Assembly (NCBI RefSeq): GCF_016808335.1
Contig: NC_053136.1
Location: 1,346,531 to 1,410,530, forward strand
DNA: 64,000 nucleotides
Source: Panicum virgatum
Taxonomy: Eukaryota; Streptophyta; Magnoliopsida; Poales; Poaceae
Direction: 5' to 3'
Part shown: piece after piece, positions 1 to 12,096 of the stretch
How positions within the stretch are numbered: the first letter of the stretch is position 1
How the letters are laid out: every line of letters starts with the position of its first letter
Notes under the pieces: generated by a model
What the model was told of the DNA's origin: nothing
What the model saw: the letters and a program-made list of their open reading frames with translations, nothing else
The model's database searches: none
Translations under genes and position numbers: made by a program

Positions 1-1
1 G

Positions 2-2181
2 GTCCTGTATAGTAAGTTCAAGCTTCTTCACACGCCATCACTCAGACAGGTATGCCGTAGAAGTGCGCAACCGTGCTCATTTGCTCTCTTCTAGTTGATT
101 TCAGGTTTTTCCTGATCAACCTGAAAAGCGCAGAGCGTCACAGATCTTCAGAACAGCTATTGACACGGTAAATGATGCCTCATGGAATAATATCTTTATT
201 TGAGGGTGAAAAAAACATTCTTTTTTGTTTGCCCTTTCCTGAATCTTTGTTATGAGCTTGCTTATAGTAGCATGATAACTACTCTGCTTGTTCATTCTAA
301 AGGAAAAATTAAGTGCTCTGCTTTCTGTTTCCACTATCTTTAGATTGAGGGTATCACTGTCAGTTCCTTGGATGATGTGCCCGCCGACCCTGTCAACAGC
401 TTCTTCAAATCAATAAGAAATACCCTGGATTTTGACTTCTCAGATGACAACGAAGGTAAATATCGTGATCAAAATACATTAGTGAAAGCAATAACCATGC
501 AACGCCTAGTCTAAAATGACATTTTGTCTCGTACTCTCATTTTATTTTATCAAAGAGTTCATACCACTTCTCTGCGGCATGGAAGCCTTCTTGTGTAGAG
601 GAGCAACACACATGCTAATATTTTTAATGGCAAGCATTTTCGTGTTGATAAATTATCGCAGCTTGAAAAAAAAGGAAATACATTAGTGAATGCTGAATGT
701 GTGCATCACCTTTATGTGCATGAATCAAGCATAGGCAGATTAATTATATTCATAATGATGCTATCATCGAAGCATAAATTCCCTTTTTCATCTAAGAAGA
801 ACAATCAGTTAGCTTGCTGCCTGTTATTATGGTACAATTCTTATATAAACATATCTGAATAAGTTAGTCGTAACCAGTTGGTTGGTGTGGATACAGATCG
901 ATGGAAATCTGATGAACCACCATCATTATATATCTTCATCAACAGCAGCACACGAGACCTTGCTTCTATAGAGAAGTATGTGGTATGTCTAGAATCTAAT
1001 GCCTCTTTCCTTGCCGATGTGCATTTATGTGTTGTTTGCACACTCAGTTGATTCTTTCTTTGTGCTTTTGCTAATTTCAGGAGAAGTTTGCCACATCCGT
1101 TCCAGCCCTTCTATTTAATCTTGAACTAGATACCTTGCGGAATGTGTCATATATTCATTCAGTAGCTTGTTACTTCTAAATTTTTTGAGTGTGTTATGAG
1201 GCAATGACTAGTGTAATTCATCCTCCAGATCTGACTTGGGGCTTCTGGGATTCCCTCCAAAAGATTTGCATTACCGGTTTCTTTCTCAGTTCACCCCAGT
1301 ATTTTATATCAGACAGCGTGACTACTCCAAGGTATTAATTTGTTTCACTTCTATCCACCTAGGCACCTAGCAATATCCTTTGTGTTTCTTGCTTCCTGTA
1401 CTATCTGTGACTAGTTTCCCTTCTTTACCATGTAGACAATTGCAGTTGCTCCATACATAGTGAATTACAGTGGCGCTGTATTCCGCCAATACCCAGGTAA
1501 TCCTGGAGAACATTTTGGCTTATTCAGATTTATTCACTTGAAAAGATTACAGTTTGAAACACAAATCTGCCATGTTGGGTTTGCAATAGAAGACCAAAAT
1601 AAATAAATGTTCAAAGAGGATTTTTTTCTGGGTAATTTCATGGTCATCCATTTTCTTCAGCATCATCAGCTACTGATCTACTGAGTTTCTGCTTGTTCAG
1701 GCCCTTGGCAGGTTATGCTGAAGCAGGCTGATGGTTCATATGCTTGCGTTGCAGAGAGTGAAGCTCGGTTCACTTTGGGACAGGTCGTACCATAAGTAAC
1801 TTGAAAAAATTTATTTTACGTTTTCCTACTCTCCTGAGTGTTTGAAAAATTGACTAACTTCGTTCGAGCTCATTGGGTCCGCCATGCAACATCTCATCTT
1901 TCAGGCCAAAGAAGAACTGTTGAGAGTTATTGGTTTACAAGAAGAAGAAGGAAGCTCACTTGAATTTCTCAGAAGAGGATACAAGGTTCAGATTTCATCC
2001 AGTCAATAGTTGATAGGGCGAAATATGATTCATTGCAGTTTAAACTAAATTCAACATGCGCTCTTGCATAGCTGAATTTCATCAGAGCATCAATTTTACT
2101 AGCTGAGTTTCTGTCATGCAGAATGCTACATGGTGGGAAGAGAACGTTGATCAGGAGATGTCCGCCGCATGGAGAACTTGA
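2..2181 (+). CDS. DUF1995 / LPA3-like chloroplast protein, C-terminal part (5' end outside window)
   Basis: I read ten exons: 2-49, 105-167, 344-455, 897-982, 1081-about 1139, 1229-1331, 1436-1496, 1701-1783, 1905-1985 and 2122-2181 (TGA). The phases join cleanly and give about 240 C-terminal residues with motifs such as [44 protein letters not shown] and [12 protein letters not shown]. From memory this matches the DUF1995 family that includes Arabidopsis LOW PSII ACCUMULATION 3, a chloroplast factor for photosystem II assembly. The family name is recalled, not searched, and the transit peptide lies outside the window. The intron after exon five has no GT at the expected position: the exon reads TTGCG and is followed by GAATGTGT. 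The gene is otherwise open. A copia element begins 130 bp after the stop, so the natural 3' UTR may be short or split. Confidence 0.62.
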
Positions 2182-2311
2182 GATTCTGATCTGTCTGCCC
2201 TAGTTTTCAGAAAAGAAAAAAAAGATTCTGATCTGTTCAGCAAATGGAAATGGAAATAGCAAAAGTAGTGTTCATGATGTAACTGAAATTAAAGAAAGAA
2301 GGCCATGTACA
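2182..2311 (+). other. 3' flank / probable 3' UTR of the DUF1995 gene
   Basis: This A-rich stretch lies between the stop codon and the copia insertion. It holds no ORF and no clear AATAAA signal. The last five bases, gtaca, are the target-site duplication of the element and recur at 7041-7045. The original 3' UTR may therefore continue after 7040. Confidence 0.4.
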
Positions 2312-2421
2312 TGTTAAGGCCCATATGTTATCTAGGCCCATAGTGGCCCATACCCTGGCTACATATATGTCCACCTAGGACTAATGGAGATTATTACTTG
2401 TCTAATCATCCAAAGGTAACA
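2312..2421 (+). repeat. 5' LTR of copia element
   Basis: The sequence starts TG and ends CA, and pairs with 6931-7040. I count five substitutions in 110 positions. The LTR is unusually short for an element with full coding capacity. Confidence 0.93.
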
Positions 2422-2848
2422 TGGAATCAGAGCATGGTTTAGGGTTAGGGTTAGGACTAATCTAATCCCTACCCCCGATCCATTTTTCCCCGTCGGGTTC
2501 CTCTGTTTTGCCGCCGTCGCGGCTCGTCCGTCGCGCCGCCCGTCGCGGCGCCTCTGGTCTGCCGCCGTCGCGGCCCGTCTGCCGTGCCGCCGTCGCGGCC
2601 CGTCCTCCGTGCCGCCGTCGCGGCCCGTCCTGCGCCGCCTTTTGCGGCCCATCTCCTGCCGCCTGTCGCGGCCTCCTCTCCAACACCGCCCGTCGCGGTC
2701 TCCTCTGCTCGCTGTTGTCACGGGAGTCCAATCAGGCTATCTTCATCAGGCGCCGCTGCTGCAGACTGCCGTGACTTTTCCTCTGTGAGCAGAATTTTCA
2801 TTTCTTGTTACTGGTACTGGTCTTTGCTATTGTTGGACATATACCAGC
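2422..2848 (+). other. Copia leader: primer site, telomere-like motif and GC-rich minisatellite
   Basis: The primer binding site occupies 2422-2433. A short run of TTAGGG-like units follows at 2438-2455. From about 2505 to 2710 there is an imperfect tandem repeat of about 20-40 bp built on gccgccgtcgcggcccgtc. ORFs on either strand here are arginine- and alanine-rich by-products of the repeat. I regard the region as the untranslated leader before the ATG at 2849. Confidence 0.75.
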
Positions 2849-5800
2849 ATGTCGCATCCTACTGCTATCACCATCCCTGTGCAGCTTGATGACTCAAATT
2901 ATAGAGAATGGACTTTTTGTGTTGAGACAGTGCTTGGTGGATATGGTCTTGTCTCACATCTTACTGGCACCAAACCAGTTGCTGCAGCTGATGGTTCTAA
3001 TACTAGTACAGTCACTACTTGGGTTAATGATGATGGTAGGGTCAAGACTGCAATCGTCACAAGTGTTAAACCATCATTGATGATGAGTCTTCAGCCCTTT
3101 GCAACAGCTAAGGAGATGTGGGATTATCTAAAGAACAGATTTGTTCATGTTAGTGGTGCTCATCTGCATACTCTGATGCAAGGTCTTCGTGGGCTTCAGC
3201 AAGATGACATGACCATTGATGACTACTACAGTGCTTTTGATCGTTTCATGGGACCAGTGCTATCTATGGTTCCTTCATCTACTGCAGATTGTGATGGATG
3301 CTCCAAGAAGAACAAGTTCATTGACCAGTTCATGATGTATCAGTTTGTTATGGGACTCAGATCTGAATATGAGCCTGTTCGTGCGCAGCTTCTCAATAGA
3401 TCTCCCACTCCATCCTTATCAGAGGTTCTATCCTCATTGACTGCTGAAGAGGCTCGACTTCGTTCATTGTCATCTGCTCCTTCAGTGTTGGCACCTCAGA
3501 GTGTTCTTGCCGCTGCTCACAGGTCTCGTACGTCTGATACTTCCCCTCTTTGTAAACATTCTAAGAAGAATACTCACCGTTCAGAGCACTGTTTCGCTAA
3601 GTATCCTGAGAAGCTAGCTGAGTTCCGTGCTCGTCGTGCGGCTCGTGGTCGTGGTACATCTAATCCTCCTCGGGGCTCTGTGTCTGTTGCTGCTGCTTCA
3701 CCTGTTCGTGCTCCTCAGTCCTCTTGGTTCCTTGATTCAGGTGCTTCTTTCCACGTGACTTATGATAAATCTCAGTTGGTTAATTGCCAAACAGTCCATA
3801 ATGGTGCTTCTGTTCAGACAGCGGATGGTACATCTTGTCCTATTACTTCTCATGGTTCACTTTCTACACCACACTTTCCCGTACCCAATGTTTCATTTGT
3901 ACCTCAGCTGTCCATGAATCTTCTTTCAGTAGGACAGATTACCGATCAGAATTGTTTTATTAGATTTGATGACTCATCTTGTTTTGTTCAGGATCGTCGA
4001 ACCGGGAGAGTGATTGGGACTGGCCAACTCCGTAGAGGTTCCTCTAGCCTCTATGTTTTGGACACATTGAGTCTTCCTGCTTCTGCTACCTCTACAGCTC
4101 ATGTGTCATCTGTTGCATCATCATCTGCACCTTTTGCCATGTGGCATCATCGGCTCGGTCATCTATGTGGATCTCGTTTGTCGACCTTAATAAGTAGTGG
4201 TTGTCTAGGCAACACTTCTGTCGAGTCTAGTTTTCAGTGCAAGGGATGTAAACTTGGAAAACAAATACAACTTCCATATTCTTCTAGTACATCTCATTCA
4301 GCTCGACCTTTTGATCTTATTCATTCAGATGTATGGGGTAAAGCACCTTTTCCCACTAAGGATGGTCATGAGTATTATGTTATTTTTATTGATGATCACT
4401 CTCGATATACTTGGATTTACTTTATGAAACATCGCTCCCAGTTGTGTTCCATTTACCAGAATTTTGCTCGTATGGTGCATACTCAGTTTTCCACTTCTAT
4501 TAAAGTGTTTCGTTCTGATTCTGGTGGCGAGTACATATCTGATACTCTTCGCCAATTTTTGGCCTCTGAGGGTACTCTTCCTCAGCTTTCATGTTCTGGA
4601 GCTCATGCTCAGAATGGGGTTGCTGAGCGCAAGCATCGCCATCTCATTGAGACTGTTCGTACCCTTTTGATTTCCTCATTTGTTCCTTCTCATTTTTGGG
4701 GTGAGGCTGTTTCTACCGCTGCTTATCTCATAAATAGACAACCGTCTTCAGCACTGTCTAGAAAATGTCCTGGTGAAGTTCTATTTGGTACTCCACCTCG
4801 CTATGATCATCTTCGGGTTTTTGGTTGCACTTGTTATGTCTTGCTTGCCCCTCGTGAGCGGACTAAGTTGACTGCTCAGTCTGTTGAGTGCGTGTTTCTG
4901 GGGTATAGTCTTGAACATAAGAGTTATCGTTGTTACGATCCTTCCTGTCGTCGTATGCGTATTTCTCGTGATGTGATCTTTGATGAGAATCGCCCTTTCT
5001 TTTATAATTCTTCCACTCCATCTTCATCTTCCCCCACAGAGTCCACTAGCTTTCTGTGTCTTCCTCCACCTATTCAATCACCTTCATATCCACCACAGCA
5101 TTCATGTCCTCCACAGCCTTCATGTCCACCACAACCTCCACCACCTCCACCCGCTAAACCTCCCATCACACAAGTTTACACTCGTCGTCCCAAGGCTCCC
5201 ACAGTTCTTCCATCTGATTCTCCTTCGGCCAGTCCTGATACTCCTGTTTTAGATGCATCTGACACTACTGATGAGTCTCATTCTATTTCTCATGAGTCAC
5301 AGGTTGGTCCGCGATATAATCTACGGGATCGTGCTGCTATTGCTCCTCCTGATAAATTGGGTTTTCCCTATGTAAGTGCTGCCCTTGTTGTTGCTGAACC
5401 TTCCACTTACAAGGAAGCATATGGTATTCTAGAGTGGCAGAATGCTATGTCAGAGGAGCTTGCTGCACTTGATCGGACAGGTACTTGGGAAATTGTTCCT
5501 TTGCCATCACATGCTGTACCTATTACATGTAAATGGGTGTTCAAAATCAAGACCAAATCAGATGGATCCCTTGAGAGGTATAAAGCTCGTCTTGTTGCTC
5601 GCGGTTTTCAGCAAACTCAGGGGAGGGACTATGAGGAGACTTTTGCACCCGTTGCACATATGACTATCGTTCGTACTATGATTGCAGTAGTTGCCGGTCG
5701 TTCTTGGACTATCTCTCAGATGGATGTCAAGAATGCTTTTCTTCATGGTGAATTACATGAGGAAGTTTATATGCACCCACCTCCAGGTGTTGATGTCCCT

Positions 5801-6997
5801 TCAGGACAGGTTTGTCATCTTCGTCGTGCTCTCTATGGCCTCAAACAAGCTCCCCGTGCTTGGTATGAGCGTTTTGTCTCCGTGATAATAGAAGCTGGTT
5901 TTTCACCTAGTTCTCATGACCCGGCTCTATTTATTCATACTTCTTCATGTGGTCGTACTCTGCTTCTTATCTATGTTGATGATATGTTGATCACGGGTGA
6001 TGATGCCGAGCATATTTCCTTGGTCAAGAGGCACCTTAGTCAACAATTTCAGATGACTGATTTGGGTCCCCTCAGTTATCTTTTGGGCATTGAGGTTTCA
6101 CGATCTGACAAAGGGTATTACATTTCTCAATCTAAATACATTCAAGATCTGATTGCTCGATCTGGTATTACTGATACTCAGACAGCTGCCACTCCTATGG
6201 ATATTCACTTACAGCTTCATCCTACGGATGGTACCCCTCTCGAAGATCCTGCTCGATACCGCCATATTGTTGGTAGTCTAGTATATCTCACAGTCACAAG
6301 GCCTGATATTGCTCATGCTATTCATATTTTGAGTCAGTTTGTGAGTGCTCTAACTTCAGTTCATTTTGGACATTTGCTTCGTGTACTGCGATACTTACGT
6401 GGGACATCCTCTCGGGGTTTATTCTATGCTCATGACAACTCACTTCAGCTTCATGCCTATTCAGACTCCACTTGGGCCAGTGATCCAACAGATCGCCGTT
6501 CTGTCTCTGGTTATTGCATTCTTCTTGGTTCTTCTCCTCTTGCCTTGAAGTCCAAGAAGCAAGCTGCTGTCTCCCGCTCTAGTACAAAGGCAGAACTTAG
6601 AGCACTTGCCACTACTACTGCTGAGATTGTGTGGATTCGATGGCTATTAGCTGATTTTGGAGTTTCTTGTGATACCCCACACCTCTTCTTTGTGATAACA
6701 CCGGAGCCATTCAGATTGCTAATGATCCTGTCAAGCATGAACTTACGAAGCACATTGGTGTTGATGCAGCCTTTACACGGTCCCATTGTCATCAGAAAAC
6801 TATTGCTCTTGAGTATGTTTCATCAGAGCAGCAGCTTGCTGATTTTTTCACTAAAGCACAAACTCGAGAACATCATCGTCTTCATTTGCTCAAACTCAAC
6901 GCTTCGGATCCGCCTTGAGTTTGAGGGGGGTGTTAACGCCCATATATTATCTAGGCCCATAGTGGCCCATACTCTGGCTACATATATGTCCACCTAG
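2849..6997 (+). pseudogene. Copia gag-pol polyprotein with frameshift in RNase H
   Basis: The ORF of 1382 codons starts with a gag domain of the UBN2 type. A degenerate zinc-knuckle remnant ([14 protein letters not shown]) follows near residue 235, then the aspartic protease motif FLDSGASFH (about 295) and the pre-integrase WHHRLGH. Integrase has the catalytic set [14 protein letters not shown] and NGVAERKH. Reverse transcriptase shows [16 protein letters not shown] and [12 protein letters not shown], and RNase H shows [19 protein letters not shown]. The reading frame fails near 6675. There a base seems missing, because the expected LCDNTGA block continues in another frame from about 6680 to the TGA near 6916. 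The annotated ORF therefore ends in nonsense that runs into the 3' LTR. The last RNase H acidic residue is out of frame, so the protein is probably impaired. Confidence 0.9.
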
Positions 6998-7040
6998 GAC
7001 TAATGGAGATTATTACTTGTCTAATCATTCAAATGTAACA
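6931..7040 (+). repeat. 3' LTR of copia element
   Basis: This is the partner of 2312-2421 and is followed at once by the gtaca duplication. It carries the same tggcccata and ctaggactaatgg blocks. Confidence 0.93.
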
Positions 7041-7535
7041 GTACAGTGTGCATTGCCTGGTCTGCAACTGCGTGTACGCATGCGAGATCTCCCGTTTTGG
7101 TGATTGTGTCATAGTTGAGTTTGGGTTCTGTAAAACCTGAAGGTGCTACTGCAAAAATGGAGGTTCTGTAAAACCTGAAGGTGCCATTACAAACTCGTGT
7201 TTTGGGTGCCATGAATGAATACTTCTAAAGTAGAAATTCTACCTGCAACAAGATTTTTGATGCAACGCCAACTCCGTTTGTCTTCTGAAATTGTTTGTCT
7301 TCTGAAATTGTTCTTGGTCACCTGCCCCTTGCGTGAAAGACACGAATAGGAGAACTTGAGTGGTGTGGAAATTGGCCAGGAAACAATTCCAGAAGCTTCC
7401 CCCAACTGAAAGGGTACGGACGTATTTAAACCTATTCAAGATCTCGGGGTCACATCTGCAAAAAGACCATCACACGGACGCGGAAGCGGAGACTGGAAAT
7501 CGGGAGGGAGACGACGCTGCGCCAGATCGCGGGAG
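7041..7535 (+). promoter_or_regulatory. Upstream region of the canopy-like gene
   Basis: A TATA-like tatttaaa lies at 7423-7430, about 105 bp before the ATG at 7536, so transcription could start near 7455. Further up, the 23-bp word starting ggttctgtaaaacctgaagg occurs twice (7124 and 7162, spacing 38 bp). A shorter repeat, cttctgaaattgtt, occurs twice near 7280-7310. These short repeats could be regulatory or slippage products. The copia right end lies about 380 bp upstream of the TATA-like box. Confidence 0.45.
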
Positions 7536-10500
7536 ATGGAGCCGAGAGCTGCAACCCACAGATCCGGCGCCTTCCTACTCCTCGCCGCCGTCCTCGCAGC
7601 GGCCGCCTCCTCCGCATCGGCCATCGGGGACAAGTGCGCTGCTTGCAAGGCTGTTGCGGTAAGTTGCCTCCTGTTCGGTCCTCTTGTCGTTCTTTTTTTT
7701 TTTTTGAAGTCGTCCTCTTGTCGTTCTTGGAGCAATCCTGTTAAGCGTGTCTGAAACCATTTTATAGCAGCGAGGGGGGAAAACTAGCTCCGACCTGAAG
7801 CTGCAGTGCAGGATAGATCATGAACTGGATCTTTTAACGTTCTCTGTAGAATTTCGATGCTGGCGCAGTCAGAGTTTGAACTGAGTCCCTGACTATTTTA
7901 TTGATAACTTGAGATTATACTAACTAGATTAACGGGGAAATTTCAACACTCAGGTGCTGGGAAAAGTATCATTTTGTGTGTTAATGTCGTGTATAGTGCA
8001 GTTGTTTGAAGATTGAATTCGAGTTCCAGCCTTCCAGGGGCATATATGTTTCCTCTTTGTTCTTCTCTACCGTCAATAAATGAACTTTGTGTTTCAGTAA
8101 TTTGCAATGTACACTGTACATTCTCTGATGTATCTATTGATCTTCTTTCCAGGCAGAGCTAGAGATTGGAATTTCGAGTGTAAGTACACCGATAATCTTT
8201 CTTTCAGTTGCCTTTATTTATGTGATTCTGACCTTTGTCTACAATGCTGATTTCAGTTTTATCTTTATACCAAGTAGCTTTATCTTTCTCAAATATTAAA
8301 ATATCTTTTACAATTGATAAAACAATCATTCCATAATCTTAGCTGCTTACAAATTAGTTTTTCAGTTATTGGCATCAAATGATCAATTATTGTGTCTGAA
8401 TTCTCTAATACAGGAGAAACCGAGAAATCACTTGGACCTGCGCAACCGCTTGAATTCCAAGGGTCAGAGGGAAGGGAAGGTCATTGATTACAGGTACACA
8501 GCCAGCATAATAACACACATTGTGAATGAAGAAAAAGATGCATATTGGAAAATACGTTGAGAGGAATAGTCCCTGATTTAACTCTACACAGGGAGCGTAT
8601 TTGATCTTGATTGGCATCCTTTGGTTTCACATAACAAGTTATGGATGTATTTCACTGCCTACTCTTGTCATTATATGTAGTTGATCCTATATACGTGGTG
8701 CAGAGTCAGTGAGCTTCGGGTTGTAGAACTTCTGGATGGCCTGTGCGATAAGATGCAAGATTATACCTTGCAGAAGGTAGAACAAAAATCTATTACTGTT
8801 TTAGATTTTGTCCTGAATACCATCTTATTGATGCTGCTTCCTTTTCTTGATATCTAGCGTAATAAATATGCCATAAATGTAAAGAGGGTTATCAGTATAC
8901 TTTAGTATTCAATTTTTTTGATATAGCATCAGGATGTTCCCCAGCATTTAGCCACAACCTAATGATTTTTTTTTTCTGGTGTGCAGTTGGAATCCGGCGA
9001 AAAGGATGGGTGAAAGTAACAGACTGGAACAGCTTTCAAACTGGTAGATCTTTTTTTTCAACTCTGTGGCTCCTGTTAACTTTTCTGATGACTTGTTACT
9101 ATATTGGTACTGGGAGACCAAAGTGCCATGTCAATCCATGGTTTCTTGCAGTATATTAGTTCCTTTTTCCTGCTTAGTTGTTTTCTATCATGCATCACCC
9201 CAGGAAAGGCTGCAAGCACTAGGTTTAGAGCTGTGTTTCTGATCATTTCTGAATGTTATTGTAAGCAACTCAAATTCAGTGATGTGAAAATAATCTTGGA
9301 GGATATTACTGAAGATGATCTTCGAATCGATCCTGTTCACGAGATTAAGTTGCATCGTCTTGTGGTAAATCTTAATGCAGAATGCCAAGCTAACAAGTCA
9401 TACCTTTGGATTATGTTCATTCATTACAATAATAACATTTGTACGTGTACTAGAATTGTTTCTAATGCCTAACACTATGTTGGTTATGTCATTGTTCTTT
9501 TTTGTAGAAAAGAAGGCAGCAGCACGGGCACATTCCAAAAATCTGTCCAGCTTCTGTGGAAGGTACGTTAGGTTTTCATTAACGGAATAAGCAGAACATA
9601 TAAGCAGTTTTAGTATTTTTTTTCTATGAATTTGTCTGGCAGAATGTGGTCTGTATACAAAACTTTCTTCTTATTTATGTGGTTGCAAAATTTTACATGT
9701 CTTCCTGTCTTGTAAGTTGTAAAGGCTTCAAGTCACCTGGGTCAATTACACACACTATCCCGGACCAAACATATTTGCACATGCAAGCCTTTCCTCGTTG
9801 CTAAGAGTCATTTTTCTTACTTGTTAAACTTTCTCATTGTTAAGCAAGTCTAAACAAACTCTTCGTTCACCATGTGGTTTAGAGCACAACTTTATTGGTT
9901 GTGTAAAGATAATATTGACTCTCTGCGGCTTTTGAAGAAGCCTGCAGCTGAAAATTGAGGGAATGAACTGACCAACTTCACTTAATTTGCAGGTTACTTG
10001 AGGAAACAGAGGATGAGGTAGGCTTATCTTGGATACTGTTCATATAGTACTATTACAGTTTGGTTTTCGCAAATAGCATCTTATTAGCTTGATTATTAGT
10101 TGCGTTTTATTTTTAAAATATATGGTTTTTGTTTAATTTTGTCAAAACACAAATCAAGGCCTTGTGGATTCTGATTCTTTTTCTGGTTCATTTGCAGCTC
10201 TCTGAATGGATAAAAACAAGCTCCTCAGAATTGGAAAATGTGAGCAAGGCCCTTTGTGAAGATATTAGCACACACTGTCGGTCCACAAGGTATGTCATAT
10301 CTGATGTATCGACTATCAGGCATAGATCGTCAGGGAATGGTTTCTGTGATTATGCCTTTTGGTGCCTGCATATTAGATCCTTCGTTTTAACCAAATCTCT
10401 GAAGAGCCTTACTGTATGTGACAAGGCCATGTCACCTGTTAGATTCTTTAGCATGCTTGAAAACTAACGATGCAGGCATGTTTGTACATTCACACATGAC

Positions 10501-10596
10501 ACATTGCATATTTTTCTCCTATTTTGATTGCTCTATACATCTTCTTCATTTCCTTTTCCTTCTAGTGCTACCATCCAGATCGATGATGAACTATAA
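7536..10596 (+). pseudogene. Canopy/DUF3456 saposin-like ER protein gene with a 1-bp deletion in exon 5
   Basis: Nine exons can be read: 7536-7658, 8153-8179, 8414-8493, 8704-8776, 8987-9043, 9508-9562, 9993-10017, 10198-10289 and 10566-10596 (TAA). The product begins with a hydrophobic signal peptide (about residues 11-29). It then has the cysteine pattern CAAC, LCDKM, FCGR and LCEDISTHC and motifs such as SELRVVELLDGLC, which point to the canopy family. It ends in DDEL, an ER-retention-like tetrapeptide. Plant members are poorly characterised; animal ones are ER proteins. Exon 5 is 57 nt where the flanking phases need 58. The upstream frame (LESGEK) meets TGA at 9011-9013, while GWVKVTDWNSF continues in the shifted frame. 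One G seems missing from the run near 9002-9006. The cause may be a real lesion or an assembly error, since every other exon and splice site is intact. A full product would be about 187 residues. Confidence 0.75.
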
Positions 10597-11402
10597 CAGG
10601 CCGTGCCATGGTGGTGGGCGAAGCAAAACAGACGGCAGGCTGGGAAATGTCAAAGGCACGAAGCTCAAATGGCCCCTGATACCCAATTTAATCAGACGTG
10701 AAGGTGCCATATCAGATGTTTTTTTTGTGTCGAGCTCGCATTCTTGTACTTCAAATAGGACCTGTAATTCGTTCCACATGATGATGTTCTTTGGTCTAAA
10801 GTATAGACTGCTCTATAGAGAACAACGGAACAGCAAATTTTGTACACCAAAATACAGTTGAAAACAGCCGCAACTAACCTGTCAGGGGCTAATCTGATAT
10901 CTGAGTGCTTCCAAGTTCTAGCCAATTAGATCAATGCTCCGGATCATCTAGTGTTATGCCATGTTGAGTGTGGATTGATGAGCGCACATTGCGCATCCCT
11001 TAGTAGTTAGTACAGTATGCCAATGAGATGACCCAAAATTATATGCATTTGGGATTTGCAGAACGCATCCCACTGATCACGCACATTGGGTTGCCATAAC
11101 AAGCCAGGAATTCATGGCTCGTCAGAGTTGTTTATAGACCAAAAATAAACTGTTGTAGCATGAAATAAAATTTGCACATAGTGAAGGGCAGGCGCTGAAA
11201 CAAATACCTCTCAAGAGTCAAGCAAGATCTCAATATCTTTTTCAATACATTATGCCTTTGAAGATCTCAATCCCTAATTTCCAATACACCAGAAGATCTC
11301 AGTATCTCATCTCCAATGCAGCAGAAGATGCCCTTTAATTTTCTAAATTTGTCAATTTAGATCACCGATAGAGTACCTTTTTATTTTCCAAAGTCTGTCA
11401 AT
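10597..11402. other. Canopy 3' UTR and intergenic DNA
   Basis: The first few hundred bases are probably the canopy 3' UTR. Beyond that the sequence is AT-rich and nothing coding is recognisable. A phrase around agatctcaat recurs imperfectly three times between 11225 and 11330, possibly a decayed repeat. Confidence 0.4.
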
Positions 11403-11659
11403 GGGTGTGTTTAGATCCGCGAAAATCTGGTAGAAAAGGTCACTTCGGACACTGTAGCATATTGTAGCATTTTTTCGTTTGTTTGTGGTAAATATTGTCC
11501 TATTATAGGCTAACTAGGCTCAAAAGATTCGTCTCGCAACGTACATCAAAACTATGCAATTAGTTTTTTATTTACCTATATTTAGTACTTTATGCATGGA
11601 TTATTTGCTATATTTAATGTTTCGATGTGATAGAAAGTTTGGAGGAGTGAACACAGCCA
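11403..11659. mobile_element. MITE-like element, copy 1
   Basis: The block runs from gggtgtgtttagatccgcg to gtgaacacagcc. Its ends are imperfect inverted repeats (GGGTGTGTTTA and GGCTGTGTTC). It contains the core aaaagattcgtctcgcaac, which I recognise from abundant grass MITEs. A second copy of about 90 percent identity by eye lies at 46093-46378. I cannot fix the superfamily, because no clear target duplication is visible. Confidence 0.7.
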
Positions 11660-11849
11660 ATATTGATAACTTGTTCGCAAAATACTCGCCAGCTCTGGAG
11701 TGTGGGTCCCTGGTCAACGGAAGGAGTCCCCAAGTTGAATTTTACTGTGGGCCCATGCTGTCATGGAGTAACGGCGTCTTACTATTAAACCGTTTCCACC
11801 GCGTAATTTCATCTTCTTCCTCTGGTGCGAGTCTCCTCCCCCTATTAAT

Positions 11850-11881
11850 CCCCCCCCCCCCCCCCCCCCCCCAAAAAAAAA
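11850..11881. repeat. Homopolymer run C23 A9
   Basis: About 23 C residues are followed by nine A residues, just upstream of the GC-rich SPP leader. The exact length is unreliable in any assembly. Confidence 0.9.
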
Positions 11882-12096
11882 TTCCTTCCCGTCCCCAAAT
11901 TCTACGCTCCTCCCATCCCGCACAGCCGGCCTCACCGCCGGCGACGGGACGCGACGACCCGCGGGCCGGCCGTCCTTCCGCCCCAGTCCTCCCTCCCTTC
12001 GTCGCCCCCTTTCAAAACCCTCTGCTGGGGCTCGGCTGGGCGCGGGGTCCAGGACGCGAGATCCGCCCGGGCTTGGACTGATTCCCTCTTCCCTCG
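11882..12096 (+). promoter_or_regulatory. Probable first noncoding exon of the SPP gene
   Basis: This GC-rich stretch has the composition of a grass 5' leader and ends in a strong donor (CCCTCG, then GTGAGTAAAC at 12097). The next acceptor in keeping with it is at 14754, just before the SPP start codon. The leader intron would thus span 12097-14754 and contain the LTR element at 12964-14739. The transcription start is not defined. Confidence 0.5.

Larger units (their letters stand above)
2312..7040 (+). mobile_element. Ty1/copia LTR retrotransposon with short 110-bp LTRs
   Basis: Two 110-bp LTRs (2312-2421 and 6931-7040) start TGTTAA and end TAACA, with five differences seen between them. 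The 5-bp duplication gtaca flanks the element at 2307-2311 and 7041-7045. A primer site tggaatcagagc follows the left LTR directly at 2422-2433; it resembles the tRNA-Met type TGGTATCAGAGC with one change. A purine tract (ttgaggggggtg) precedes the right LTR. The internal ORF has gag, protease, integrase, reverse transcriptase and RNase H in that order, which defines copia. Apart from one frameshift the element looks nearly complete. Confidence 0.95.

Noticed and set aside
2438..2455. Telomere-like tttagggttagggttagg
   Set aside because: Only about three units, not the regular TTTAGGG plant repeat, and located in the copia leader. It is unlikely to be a telomere relic.
2359..2889. Arg/Ala-rich ORFs on both strands in the copia leader
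   Set aside because: They are by-products of the GC-rich minisatellite. They overlap on both strands and match no known domain.
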